From contig NZ_KI273066.1 in NCBI RefSeq assembly GCF_000469545.1, forward strand, positions 5,859-69,241: DNA of 63,383 bases. Reading direction: 5' to 3'. This DNA comes from Mitsuokella sp. oral taxon 131 str. W9106. Its GTDB lineage: Bacteria > Bacillota > Negativicutes > Selenomonadales > Selenomonadaceae. The position numbers were made by a program, and so were the translations under genes. Below the pieces are notes generated by a model that ran no database searches, was not told where the DNA came from, and saw nothing but the letters and a program-made list of their open reading frames with translations. Shown piece by piece: positions 18,460 to 26,269 of this stretch. The first letter of the stretch is position 1. Every line of letters begins with the position of its first letter.

Positions 18460-18501
18460 TTAGGTAAGAACAATTATCTTCTTTATGTCATTCTAACCTA
18501 A
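18460..18501. repeat. Inverted repeat spanning the Fur/PerR-family promoter
   Basis: TTAGGTAAGAA (18460-18470) and TTCTAACCTAA (18491-18501) are 11-bp arms matching at 10 positions with a 20-bp spacer. The right arm covers the -10 element. Probable autoregulatory operator (inference). Confidence 0.5.
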
Positions 18502-18518
18502 AAATGATTGCCTGTCAA
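18490..18518 (-). promoter_or_regulatory. Promoter of the Fur/PerR-family gene
   Basis: A perfect TTGACA (18513-18518), 17 bp, TAGAAT (18490-18495) on the minus strand, about 50 bp before the start. Confidence 0.75.
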
Positions 18519-18544
18519 TCATAAAAATGAAACTTACTCGCACG

Positions 18545-18573
18545 TTCATTCTACGTTCATTCTATGGTATAAT
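18545..18573 (+). promoter_or_regulatory. Extended -10 promoter of the CobT-like gene
   Basis: TTCATT (18545-18550), 17 bp, TATAAT (18568-18573); TGG precedes the -10, giving an extended -10 element that offsets the weak -35. No cobalamin riboswitch is apparent in the ~95-base leader. Confidence 0.55.
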
Positions 18574-18667
18574 AAGCCCAACTATCCATCGATGAAAAGC
18601 GCAGCCGCATCGAGCTGTCGCTCGAGCAAATTCCCCATGACGATGACGAGCAGAAGGAGGCACGGGC

Positions 18668-20590
18668 ATGAGCCTGCTGGATGAAACCATCGTGCGCATC
18701 ACACCGCGCGATGCGCGGCCGGCCGAAAAAACGGCCGCGCTCCTCGCCGAACGCATGGAGGGCGACGATGCTGCGCTCGGCGCATGGCGCGATCTCCTCC
18801 TGCGCTACATCCGCATCACAGGCGATCTGCACCCCGCCGCACCTAGCCCCTGCGTCGTCATCGCCTGCGCCGACCACGGCGTCGCGGCGGAATCCGTCAG
18901 TGCCTACCCGCCTGAGACGACAGTGCAGATGGCACGCAATTACCTCGTGAGCCGCGGCGGCGCCGCAAACGCGTTTGCGGCTCTCGCAGGCGCAGGGCTC
19001 GTCGTCGTCGACATGGGCATGAAGGTGAAAGCCGACCTTCCCGGCCTCCTCGACTGCCGCATCGCCTGCGGCACGAAGGACATGGCACAGGAGCCCGCGA
19101 TGACGCGCGCGCAGGCGACCGCCTCCATCGAAGCGGGCATCGCGCTCGCGCAGAAACTCATCGCGGCGGGCTGCACCTGCCTGCTCCCCGGCGAGATGGG
19201 CATTGCGAACACGACGGCGAGCGCCGCCATCTGCGCCGCCATCTGCGGTCTTTCCGCCGATGCGGCGACGGGACGCGGCACGAACATCTCCGACGCGCGA
19301 CTCGCGGCGAAAATCGCCGTCGTGCGCCGCGCGCTTGAACACAATGCGCCCGATCCGGCGGACGGCATCGATGTCCTCGCCAAAGTCGGCGGATTTGAAT
19401 TTGGCTGCATCGCGGGACTCATCCTCGGAGCGGCAGCAGAAGGCGCAGCCGTCATCCTCGACGGCGCGAACTGCGCCGCCGCTGCGCTCATCGCGCAGTC
19501 CATCGCGCCCGCCTCGACCGATGCGCTCATCGCGTCCCATCGCGGCGGCGAACAGTCGCACCGCCACAGCCTGGAAAAGCTCGGCCTGCCCACCTATATG
19601 AAGCTCGGGCTCTGTCTCGGCGAGGCGGGCGGATCCTCCATCATCTGTCGCATCATCGAGATCCTGCTCCGCACATGGGAAGTGCTCGACACGCCGCATG
19701 AAAGCCGCGCCGAGACGCGCTTTTCGCACACCTACATGCCAAAGGACGATCCCACGCTCACCGACAAGACCTTCGATTTCTACCTGCACACCATGCAGGA
19801 ACTCGACGGTGCCTCCATGCGCGCCTGCCAAAGCTACATCGACAACCTCGCCAAGCCCATCTACAGCCTTGGCGCACTCGAACCGATCGCCGTCGAGCTC
19901 GCGGGCATCATCGGCGAGGAACGTCCCGCCGCAGGGCAGGAAACGGCACTGCTCTGCTTCTCGGCACGCCGCCTCTATGCCGTGCAGGAAGCCCTGACAC
20001 AGGGCGCTGCCGATGCCGCCGGCGTGACCGTCGAAATCGCGCACCTAAAGCAGGGTGCTTCACCGCGCGCCACCTTCCACTTCGGACGCGAGCGCGGCGA
20101 AGCTCTATCGGTCTCCTATCCGATCCTCGCGCTCGCCGCCAGCGAGCAAAGCGCAGACACGCCGCTCGGCACGATGGCAGGCGAGCTTTCCGCAGCCCTC
20201 CTCACGGCGGACGGTGCGCTGCGCTACGATGCCGACGACTTCCTGCGCCACGTGCCGCCCCCTTATCAAGGCGTCATTTCCGCCCTCATGGGCGCGATCA
20301 TCGCCGCTGCACACAACTGCAGCCTCCTCGTCCTCGACGATGCGGTGACCGACATCGTCGCGCGCTATGCCGAACGCCTCTGCCCCGCCGTGCGCCCCTA
20401 CCTGCTGCACGCGCGCGGCACGCTCCTCAGAGCCAAAGAGACCATTCCCGGTGGCTTCTCCGCCTGCATCGCAACGACGCTCGTAGAGGCGAGCCTCATG
20501 ATGCTGAACGAAATGAAGACCTTCGCCGATGCCAAGGTAAGCGTCGCTGCCGATGGGCCGGGCGCGGGCAAACAGCACGAAGCGAAGTAA
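18668..20590 (+). CDS. Double CobT-family phosphoribosyltransferase (lower-ligand activation of cobamides), fused pair
   Basis: At 640 residues this is nearly twice a normal CobT (~350), which transfers phosphoribose from nicotinate mononucleotide to the base that becomes the lower ligand of cobamide. Residues 1-345 are one full CobT domain: CADHGV (67-72), AYPPETT, the catalytic-type Glu176 in GEMGIANTT, DGIDVLAKVGGF (232-243), and the general-base Glu319 in LGEAGG. Residues 370-622 begin again with the CobT N-terminal signature LAKPIYSLGALE (394-405) and end in a CobT-like C-terminus (PPYQGVISALMGAIIAA to GGFSACIATTLVEA), but both catalytic Glu positions are lost (T-I-P-G-G replaces L-G-E-G-G). 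In Sporomusa the ArsA/ArsB heterodimer of CobT homologues activates phenolic ligands; this could be a single-chain counterpart (inference). AGAAGGAGG precedes the ATG at 18668. No other cobamide gene adjoins. Confidence 0.88.
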   Translation: MSLLDETIVRITPRDARPAEKTAALLAERMEGDDAALGAWRDLLLRYIRITGDLHPAAPSPCVVIACADHGVAAESVSAYPPETTVQMARNYLVSRGGAANAFAALAGAGLVVVDMGMKVKADLPGLLDCRIACGTKDMAQEPAMTRAQATASIEAGIALAQKLIAAGCTCLLPGEMGIANTTASAAICAAICGLSADAATGRGTNISDARLAAKIAVVRRALEHNAPDPADGIDVLAKVGGFEFGCIAGLILGAAAEGAAVILDGANCAAAALIAQSIAPASTDALIASHRGGEQSHRHSLEKLGLPTYMKLGLCLGEAGGSSIICRIIEILLRTWEVLDTPHESRAETRFSHTYMPKDDPTLTDKTFDFYLHTMQELDGASMRACQSYIDNLAKPIYSLGALEPIAVELAGIIGEERPAAGQETALLCFSARRLYAVQEALTQGAADAAGVTVEIAHLKQGASPRATFHFGRERGEALSVSYPILALAASEQSADTPLGTMAGELSAALLTADGALRYDADDFLRHVPPPYQGVISALMGAIIAAAHNCSLLVLDDAVTDIVARYAERLCPAVRPYLLHARGTLLRAKETIPGGFSACIATTLVEASLMMLNEMKTFADAKVSVAADGPGAGKQHEAK

Positions 20591-20617
20591 CCTGTTATAC
20601 AAGGATTTTGCCAATGC

Positions 20618-20682
20618 AAAAGGGCGACTTATCCACAGAATGCACAGACGAACCTGTTGATATTGTGGATAAGCCGCCCTTT
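20618..20682. repeat. Long inverted repeat carrying two DnaA boxes
   Basis: AAAGGGCG-x-CTTATCCACA and TGTGGATAAG-xx-GCCCTTT form an ~18-bp imperfect stem with a 26-base loop, directly after the CobT-like gene. It may terminate that gene although the T-run is short (TTT). Each arm contains a perfect DnaA box. Confidence 0.65.
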
Positions 20683-20736
20683 CTGCTTCCTTTTCACCAC
20701 CCTTTCCCTCTTCCGTTCCATGGATGCTGTGGATAA
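20629..20736. promoter_or_regulatory. Cluster of three perfect DnaA boxes
   Basis: TTATCCACA at 20629-20637 (plus) and its complement TGTGGATAA at 20664-20672 and 20728-20736. The consensus is TTATNCACA. No AT-rich unwinding region, dnaA or dnaN is near, so this is not an evident replication origin; a DnaA-titration or regulatory site is more likely. Confidence 0.5.
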
Positions 20737-20778
20737 CCCGCCATTCCATGATTTTCCCTGCACGCAGGATTGCACCAA

Positions 20779-20808
20779 CAAAAAAAGCACCGCCTAAAAC
20801 GGTGCTCG
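20779..20808 (-). terminator. Terminator of tRNA-Gln
   Basis: AGCACCG and CGGTGCT arms (20786-20792 and 20800-20806) with a 7-base loop, followed on the minus strand by seven T. Confidence 0.88.
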
Positions 20809-20817
20809 GATTTCCAA

Positions 20818-20893
20818 TGGCAGGGGTAGCTGGACTCGAACCAACGCATGCGGGATTCAGAGACCCGTGCCTTACCAACTTGGCGATACCCCT
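20818..20893 (-). tRNA. tRNA-Gln (anticodon CTG)
   Basis: The 76-base minus-strand sequence folds as a tRNA: acceptor AGGGGTA/TACCCCT, anticodon loop CTCTGAA with anticodon CTG (reads CAG), T-arm GTTGG-TTCGAGT-CCAGC, discriminator G and encoded CCA. The anticodon stem has a T-T mismatch at its innermost pair. Confidence 0.93.
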
Positions 20894-20965
20894 GTGCCTA
20901 AGTGTCGGACAACAGCTATTATACAGGAAAACGACCTGCATGGCAACCCCTTTTTCCCCGGGGCC

Positions 20966-21325
20966 TCATTTTGTGATCGTGACATGTGCGCCGACCGTCA
21001 GAACGGGAAGCGACGGGCCCTTCAGCAAAATCTGTCCCGGCATCGATCCGACCGCATTAAAAACGAGCGTGCAGTGCCCCTCTTCGCGCAGATTCGCATT
21101 CACATCGTCGCCGACCTTTTCGACGCGGAATTTGATGTCGCCCATCAGCAGCGTGTCGCCGGCCTTGACGTCTGCCTTGAGTTCGCCCTGCGTATGCTCG
21201 ATGACCATGTCCGAGAGATTTGGGCGGATTCCTTCGTCGAGCAAAATCGCACTGTTGTTGTTCTCCAAGAACGATCGAGCCAAGTTTCCGATTGCTGTGA
21301 TCTGGACGTCGTACTTCGTTTCCAT
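20966..21325 (-). CDS. Stand-alone PTS glucitol/sorbitol-type IIA protein (GutA/SrlB family)
   Basis: A 119-residue protein matching the GutA-type IIA domain: NNNSAILLDEG near the N-terminus, the HTQGEL stretch holding the candidate phosphorylated His, GDIKFRVEKVGDDVNANLREEGHCTLVF, and a glycine-rich end. In a full PTS this subunit passes phosphate from HPr to the EIIB of a glucitol permease. No EIIB, EIIC, dehydrogenase or regulator gene is nearby, so here it may have a regulatory role or work with components elsewhere. AGGAGG lies 9 bases before the ATG at 21325. Confidence 0.8.
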   Translation of the reverse strand: METKYDVQITAIGNLARSFLENNNSAILLDEGIRPNLSDMVIEHTQGELKADVKAGDTLLMGDIKFRVEKVGDDVNANLREEGHCTLVFNAVGSMPGQILLKGPSLPVLTVGAHVTITK

Positions 21326-21392
21326 GTCCCTTTCCTCCTACCAAGCATGCTGCGTGACAGATGGCATTACGATTAAAAAGCCACTTGTGTAT

Positions 21393-21420
21393 AGTATAAC
21401 ATACATGACAGAAAAATCAA
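21393..21420 (-). promoter_or_regulatory. Promoter of the GutA-like gene
   Basis: TTGATT (21415-21420), 16 bp, TATACT (21393-21398) on the minus strand; the -35 overlaps the glf stop codon. Confidence 0.6.
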
Positions 21421-22529
21421 TCGACTTTTTCCTGCTCGTTCGCCGCCGCAAGCGCCGATGCCACGACTTGATCCATATCGCAGTAACGGTAACGCGCGAG
21501 CCTGCCGCCTAGGATGAGATTCTCTTCTTTCGCGGCGAGTGCCGCGTACTTCTGGTAAAGCGCTTGATTTCCCGCATCGTTGATCGGGTAGTACGCCTCA
21601 TCCCCACGCTTCCACTCCGCCGGGTACTCATGCGTGACCCACGTCACGGGCTGCTTGCCGAACTCGAAATGCTTGTGCTCGATGACGCGCGTGTAGGGGA
21701 TGTCCGCTTCCGTGTAATTCATGACGGCGACGCCTTGATAGTTCTCCATCTCAAGGCGCTCCGTCTCAAAGCGAAGTCCGCGGTACGCGAGCGCGCCGAG
21801 CCTGTATCCAAAGTACGCATCGAGTGCGCCCGTGTAGACGAGATGCCCAAACCGCCCCTCGTACTGCGCGCGGGCCATGTTGTAGTCGACGCCCGTCCGC
21901 ACTTCGATCCCCTCCAGCAGCCTGGCGACAAGCCGCGTGTAACCGCCAATCGGGATCCCCTGATAGCGTGCGTTGAAGTAATTGTTGTCGTAGGTATAGC
22001 GCACGGGCAGGCGGCGGATGATGAAGGCGGGGAGCTCGCTGCACGGCCGCCCCCACTGTTTTTCGGTATAGCTCTTGATGAGCTTCTCGTAAATATCGCG
22101 TCCGACGAGCGAGATTGCCTGCTCCTCCAAATTCCGCGGCTTGCCTTTGACCTCTGCCCGCTGCGCCATGATCCGCTCGCGCGCCTCATCCGGCGTGCGC
22201 ACGCCCCACATCTCGCGAAACGTGTTCATATTGAAAGGCAGGTGATAGAGCATCCCGCCGAAATTCGCGAGCGGCGAATTGACGAATTGATTGAATGAGG
22301 CGAAGCGATGGACATACGCCCAAACATGGCGGTCATTCGTATGGAAGATATGCGCGCCGTAGCAATGGATCTGAATCCCATCGCGCTCCTCCGTGCGGAC
22401 GTTGCCGCCGATCGCCGCCCTTCGCTCAAGGACGAGGCAGCGCTTCCCGCGCGCCTTCATCTCATGCGCGAATACCGCGCCGAAAAGCCCCGCACCGACA
22501 ATCAGGTAATCATAGCTTCCCACGTGCAT
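21417..22529 (-). CDS. glf: UDP-galactopyranose mutase
   Basis: A 370-residue FAD enzyme that converts UDP-galactopyranose to UDP-galactofuranose for cell-surface glycans. The N-terminal Rossmann motif VGAGLFGAVFAHEM binds FAD. YGAHIFHTND, QFVNSPLANFGG, YTEKQWGRP and IPIGGYTRL are strongly conserved family motifs. It follows cas6 by only 14 bp, so it may be transcribed with the CRISPR operon without a functional link. Two starts are possible: the ATG at 22529, or an in-frame GTG at 22523 that sits at better distance from the GAGGAG ribosome site. No other galactofuran genes are visible. Confidence 0.95.
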   Translation of the reverse strand: MHVGSYDYLIVGAGLFGAVFAHEMKARGKRCLVLERRAAIGGNVRTEERDGIQIHCYGAHIFHTNDRHVWAYVHRFASFNQFVNSPLANFGGMLYHLPFNMNTFREMWGVRTPDEARERIMAQRAEVKGKPRNLEEQAISLVGRDIYEKLIKSYTEKQWGRPCSELPAFIIRRLPVRYTYDNNYFNARYQGIPIGGYTRLVARLLEGIEVRTGVDYNMARAQYEGRFGHLVYTGALDAYFGYRLGALAYRGLRFETERLEMENYQGVAVMNYTEADIPYTRVIEHKHFEFGKQPVTWVTHEYPAEWKRGDEAYYPINDAGNQALYQKYAALAAKEENLILGGRLARYRYCDMDQVVASALAAANEQEKVD

Positions 22530-22543
22530 TCTCCTCTTTCTGC

Positions 22544-23338
22544 TTATGAATCCGTCTCCTCGACGATCCTCTCGTTTTTCGCCCGAGTCTCCCATGCCCT
22601 CGCAGCGACTGCCCCCATGCCAAGCGCCGTCTTGATGCCGATTCCGGCAAACGGCGCAAAGGCACCGAGAAGCCCAAGGACGCACCGTGCGAGCTCCGTC
22701 CCGCCAAAGCGGCAGGAAAGCATGCCGCGAAATCCCGTAATACGACGGCCTTCAAGCGAAAAATTCTCCGAATGCAGTGCGTAGCACGAGACCTTGCAGC
22801 AGCCCGCAAGACGCTCCGCCATATTTTCCTCCTCCAAACGAATCGTCCTAGAAAAGAGATTCCATCGCATGACAAGGCTTTGCACGATGAGCTGCGCCTC
22901 CGGCATCATGCAGTACGCTCCTTTCCGCTTGAAACTCGTCGGCGTCAGAAAGGACAGCGTCACACCGCGCGGTGCTTCTTTCGCCTCCATAAAAGAATCC
23001 GCAAGGTCCTCGAACGAGATTTCTTCCTGCATTTCTATCGCGCCCATGCAGACAGAATACCCCTTTTGCCGCAAGTTTAGCTCCGCATCGCGGGAAAGGG
23101 CAGCGCAAAACGCCTCTGCGACGCAGTCATCGAGCACGCCGAAGCGCCAATATGCCTGTCCGCGTTCCTTTGAAAACAGGAGGCTTTGGCTATAGGGGCG
23201 CATGCCCTGCACATGAAGATGCTCCGCCATGCTGCAGGGAATGCGCTCCATGAGTGCGCCATGGAGAACCGACCCCATCGATGCCGCGACGCGTTCGCCT
23301 TTCGGAAACGCAAGCGGGATCCCGAAGCGCCTCAGCAT
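22544..23338 (-). CDS. cas6: CRISPR-associated endoribonuclease Cas6
   Basis: A 264-residue RAMP-fold protein. The C-terminal glycine-rich loop GAFAPFAGIGIKTALGMG (residues ~228-246) is the Cas6 hallmark, and His26 in SVLHGAL is a candidate catalytic residue. Cas6 cuts the CRISPR precursor transcript within each repeat, leaving the 8-base 5' tag used by the Csm complex. It is the last gene of the type III-A operon and overlaps csm5 by 7 bp, indicating coupled translation. Confidence 0.88.
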   Translation of the reverse strand: MLRRFGIPLAFPKGERVAASMGSVLHGALMERIPCSMAEHLHVQGMRPYSQSLLFSKERGQAYWRFGVLDDCVAEAFCAALSRDAELNLRQKGYSVCMGAIEMQEEISFEDLADSFMEAKEAPRGVTLSFLTPTSFKRKGAYCMMPEAQLIVQSLVMRWNLFSRTIRLEEENMAERLAGCCKVSCYALHSENFSLEGRRITGFRGMLSCRFGGTELARCVLGLLGAFAPFAGIGIKTALGMGAVAARAWETRAKNERIVEETDS

Positions 23339-24546
23339 CCCTTTGCCTCCTCAAGGCGGCAAAGGCCCAATGCCCATGTATCCTGCCCGTACGCTGCGAG
23401 CTTCAGCGTGCGCGGCGAAAGCGCGCCGTCCTGTATCACGTGCTTGTGGGCGGGCCCCCATTTTCCTGTCTTTTTATCGGGGCCCGTAAATTTCTTGTCG
23501 AGGAGTCTTGCCGTAAAATCCCGCGCCTCCTTCTCGCTTGGCGCGAGCGCACGCACAATCGTCTTCGACAGGAATCCCGTGCCGCCGCCCAGCAAGAGAT
23601 CCGCCTCTTCCGCCTCATCGAATACGTAGCCATACGCTCCGCCAAAGAACTTGCGCTGCCACGAAAGCCCATCCTGCGTATAGGCGCGCGTCCATTGCAC
23701 AATCTCCGCAATGGATGAAATGCCAATCTTCTCCAGCATGGAAAAATCCGCCGTGATGGAAAACCGAAGCCGCCTGCCTGCCGGAATGCACTCGCGGAAG
23801 AGCGATATCGTACGCGCCTGCCTGCCGTCACGGCTCGTCTTCTGCGTCGCGTCCGTCTTCTGCAAAATGACCGTGTCTTTTTCCTTCTCCGGCACTGCGG
23901 CATCGCTGATGCGCAGCCCGCGCAGGACGCTGTTGACCGCATCATCGCGGCTTTTCGGATTCGCCCCGAGGCAATGGAAGGCTTCCGTCTCGAGGGATTG
24001 GATGACAGCGCTGCACGTCCTGTCAATCTCCTTATTCTTCTCCCACTGCACTTTACGCAAAAGTTCGTTCCAATACCGCTCGCGCACCGCTTCGTGCTGC
24101 TTCAGATAACGATAGAGCAGCCCCGTCCGCAGGGCGCCCTTCACCGCGCTGCCGGGAATATAGGGACGCCCATCGGCAAGCGCAGCCTGCAGGGCGATGT
24201 CATTTGCCGAGCCTTTATCCTTCTCGACCAACACTTGCGCACGGCGAATGGCAAGCGCGCGAATCTCTCGCTCAGCGATCCGCTTCGTGTGCAGGTAGTC
24301 CCATAAATACAGTCCCTTGAAATTGCCCTTTCCATTGAGTTTCCGCGCCGTATCCTCAATGTACTGCGCGAAGTCATCCGTCAGCCCGTGTTTTGCGAGA
24401 AATGAGATCCACGCAGGCTCGCGCAGGAAAAGCGCCTCTTTCCGACGTTTGTCAAACAGATATTCGTATGCCTTCAGCGTCGTGCCGTTCCCGACATGAA
24501 CGGGGGCGATGCATACCAGATCCAATGCCTGTCCTACCAGTTTCAT
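23332..24546 (-). CDS. csm5: Type III-A CRISPR effector subunit Csm5
   Basis: A 404-residue RAMP protein. LVCIAPVHVGNG near the N-terminus, PYIPGSAVKGALRTGLL in the middle and a glycine-rich LLLGGGTGFLSK motif match Csm5, which caps the 3' end of the crRNA in the Csm complex and recruits trimming nucleases. The ATG at 24546 overlaps the csm4 stop (24543) by 4 bp, and GGGGGAAAACAG precedes it. The longer frame to 24657 lies within csm4 and is not used. Confidence 0.92.
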   Translation of the reverse strand: MKLVGQALDLVCIAPVHVGNGTTLKAYEYLFDKRRKEALFLREPAWISFLAKHGLTDDFAQYIEDTARKLNGKGNFKGLYLWDYLHTKRIAEREIRALAIRRAQVLVEKDKGSANDIALQAALADGRPYIPGSAVKGALRTGLLYRYLKQHEAVRERYWNELLRKVQWEKNKEIDRTCSAVIQSLETEAFHCLGANPKSRDDAVNSVLRGLRISDAAVPEKEKDTVILQKTDATQKTSRDGRQARTISLFRECIPAGRRLRFSITADFSMLEKIGISSIAEIVQWTRAYTQDGLSWQRKFFGGAYGYVFDEAEEADLLLGGGTGFLSKTIVRALAPSEKEARDFTARLLDKKFTGPDKKTGKWGPAHKHVIQDGALSPRTLKLAAYGQDTWALGLCRLEEAKGC

Positions 24547-25553
24547 CTGTTTTCCCCCGTTATCCCCACAAAAAACCCGCAGCCATACCGATAAATCGGA
24601 TGTCCCTCCGCCTCGCCAAGGCTCACAATACGACCTTCCATGCGCTGTGCAAAGCACGAGCCTGCCTCGACCATGCAGACGGAATCCTTCTTTGCGGCAA
24701 GGCGAACGCCTCCGATAAATCCGCCGCTCTTGCGCAGGCGATACGAGCCCTGCTGCACGAGCCGTATCTCATCCTCTTTCGGCAAAACGGATGCGATTGC
24801 CATCTGCTGCGGTGCAGCCTCTGCCATGAGCAGCGCATAGAGCGCCGTGTCGTCTTCATAGATGCCGTTTTCCTCTAAAAAAATCGGATCATCCGCCAAA
24901 TGAAACGCACCGTATCCACTGCTGCGCTTGCCGCCGATGCCGCTCACACCGACAAGTGTCAAAATCTCCCGCAGCCAATCCGCATCCGCCTCGTCTGCAA
25001 GATACGCGACAAGGTAGAGTCCTGCGCCGGGCGCAAAATCGAACTGCCCAACGAAATAAGGAAGCGTCATCGCCTCACGGCAATTCACGCGCTGGCGCAG
25101 CGAAGCGCTGCCAAGCCGCACGGCTTCATCTGGAAATGCGTTTCCACTGGATCGTGCCGTCATATAGGCCTGCAGGCGACTCGCACGAAGATAGCGCAGT
25201 TTTTTCTGCCGCTTGTACGCCGTCGCCTTCTCGCACGACTCCGTATACGATGCGCCGCATGGCAGTGCCTCCCCTTGCACCAAAAGGGGGCGCGGCAAAT
25301 AAAACGCCATCTCTTCGCCATCCAGCGCCTGCCATGGCAGAAGATTGGAAAGACGAAGCTTCCCTGCCTTCGCCTTTTCCAGCAGCGAATCCAAGGCTTC
25401 CATTTCGTCGGATGCGGCAAGCTCCGCGCAGAGCGCCGAAAATAGCGAATCCGCAGGAAATGCCATCTCCGTTCGCGTGAGACCGCCGCCCTCGCCCGCC
25501 GCACCAAAGTGGACGGGAGCATCAAACGTCAGCGGATAGAGGACATAGCTCAT
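24543..25553 (-). CDS. csm4: Type III-A CRISPR effector subunit Csm4
   Basis: A 336-residue RAMP protein starting with the Csm4-like PLTFDAPVHFGAAGEGG and holding the glycine-rich VSGIGGKRSSGYGAF loop. Csm4 binds the 5' tag of the crRNA and contacts Cas10. Its ATG overlaps the csm3 stop by 4 bp (25550-25553), indicating translational coupling. Length is normal for the family. Confidence 0.92.
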   Translation of the reverse strand: MSYVLYPLTFDAPVHFGAAGEGGGLTRTEMAFPADSLFSALCAELAASDEMEALDSLLEKAKAGKLRLSNLLPWQALDGEEMAFYLPRPLLVQGEALPCGASYTESCEKATAYKRQKKLRYLRASRLQAYMTARSSGNAFPDEAVRLGSASLRQRVNCREAMTLPYFVGQFDFAPGAGLYLVAYLADEADADWLREILTLVGVSGIGGKRSSGYGAFHLADDPIFLEENGIYEDDTALYALLMAEAAPQQMAIASVLPKEDEIRLVQQGSYRLRKSGGFIGGVRLAAKKDSVCMVEAGSCFAQRMEGRIVSLGEAEGHPIYRYGCGFFVGITGENR

Positions 25554-26269
25554 GCCAGTCCCCCGCCTTCCTCCAGCATCTGTGCGACCGTTTCCATTTC
25601 TTCCTCATGCTTCGCTCCGCTAAGCGAGAACTGCGCCACGGAAAAATCACGAAGCGACACCCTGCCGTAGCCACGAGAGCCATGCCCGCCCAGATAATCG
25701 AGCTGCAGGAGCTTGAGCCCATCGCGGAGCGTCTCCATGTCCTCCATGAGCTCTGCCTCGCGCTCGACATTGTACGTGAGCCGGAACGCAAACTCCAGCC
25801 CCGCAGGCACGCGCTCGATCTGGCGCGGATTTGCGCCCGCCGTGATGCGGTCGATTGCATTCTCCCACTTGACCTCGCCGAAATACGTATCGAGATCCAT
25901 TTGCGCAAAACGCTTGCGCGTTTCCTTTGTCAGACGAATATCGAAAAACTGCAGGCGCGACGGCACGCCGCCCTCGTTTCCTTCTGCGGCTGAGCCGAAA
26001 AGGCGGGCGATGCGCGGCACGTCCTCGCTGACCTTCTTCATCTCGCAGCCATTGGTATAGCTCCTGGCGAGCAAGGTGCGGATCTTTCCTTTCAGGGAGC
26101 TGCCCGGTATCACCGGCTCGCGCGTCAGCGGGTCGCGTACGAAGGGGCTGTCCACCGCACCGATGGGCGCAAAATCCGACGATGCACCAATATGAAGCCC
26201 CGTCTCCAATCGCAGGATCGCTTGGATCTGAATCTTTCCCTTGAGTGTGCTTTGCTCTGCCATGACCAT
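25550..26269 (-). CDS. csm3: Type III-A CRISPR effector subunit Csm3 (crRNA-guided RNase)
   Basis: A 239-residue RAMP protein that forms the helical backbone of the Csm complex. GLHIGASSDF contains Asp32, aligning with the catalytic Asp33 that cuts target RNA every 6 bases in characterised Csm3. IPGSSLKGKIRTLLA and GGHGSRGYGRV are further family motifs. The ATG at 26269 overlaps the csm2 stop as TAATG. An alternative in-frame ATG at 26263 sits at better spacing from the AGGA site, so the first two residues are uncertain. Confidence 0.95.
   Translation of the reverse strand: MVMAEQSTLKGKIQIQAILRLETGLHIGASSDFAPIGAVDSPFVRDPLTREPVIPGSSLKGKIRTLLARSYTNGCEMKKVSEDVPRIARLFGSAAEGNEGGVPSRLQFFDIRLTKETRKRFAQMDLDTYFGEVKWENAIDRITAGANPRQIERVPAGLEFAFRLTYNVEREAELMEDMETLRDGLKLLQLDYLGGHGSRGYGRVSLRDFSVAQFSLSGAKHEEEMETVAQMLEEGGGLA

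Noticed and set aside
18541-18667. Cobalamin riboswitch upstream of the CobT-like gene
   Set aside because: The leader is too short (about 95 bases) and lacks the B12-box core.
18557-20044. 495-residue minus-strand open frame
   Set aside because: Antisense to the well-supported CobT-family gene and with no recognisable motif.
20618-20736. Chromosomal replication origin
   Set aside because: Three DnaA boxes are present, but there is no AT-rich unwinding element and none of the usual origin genes (dnaA, dnaN, rpmH, gidA).
21417-22529. glf as a functional part of the CRISPR system
   Set aside because: It is 14 bp from cas6 and probably cotranscribed, but it is an ordinary UDP-galactopyranose mutase with no known CRISPR role.
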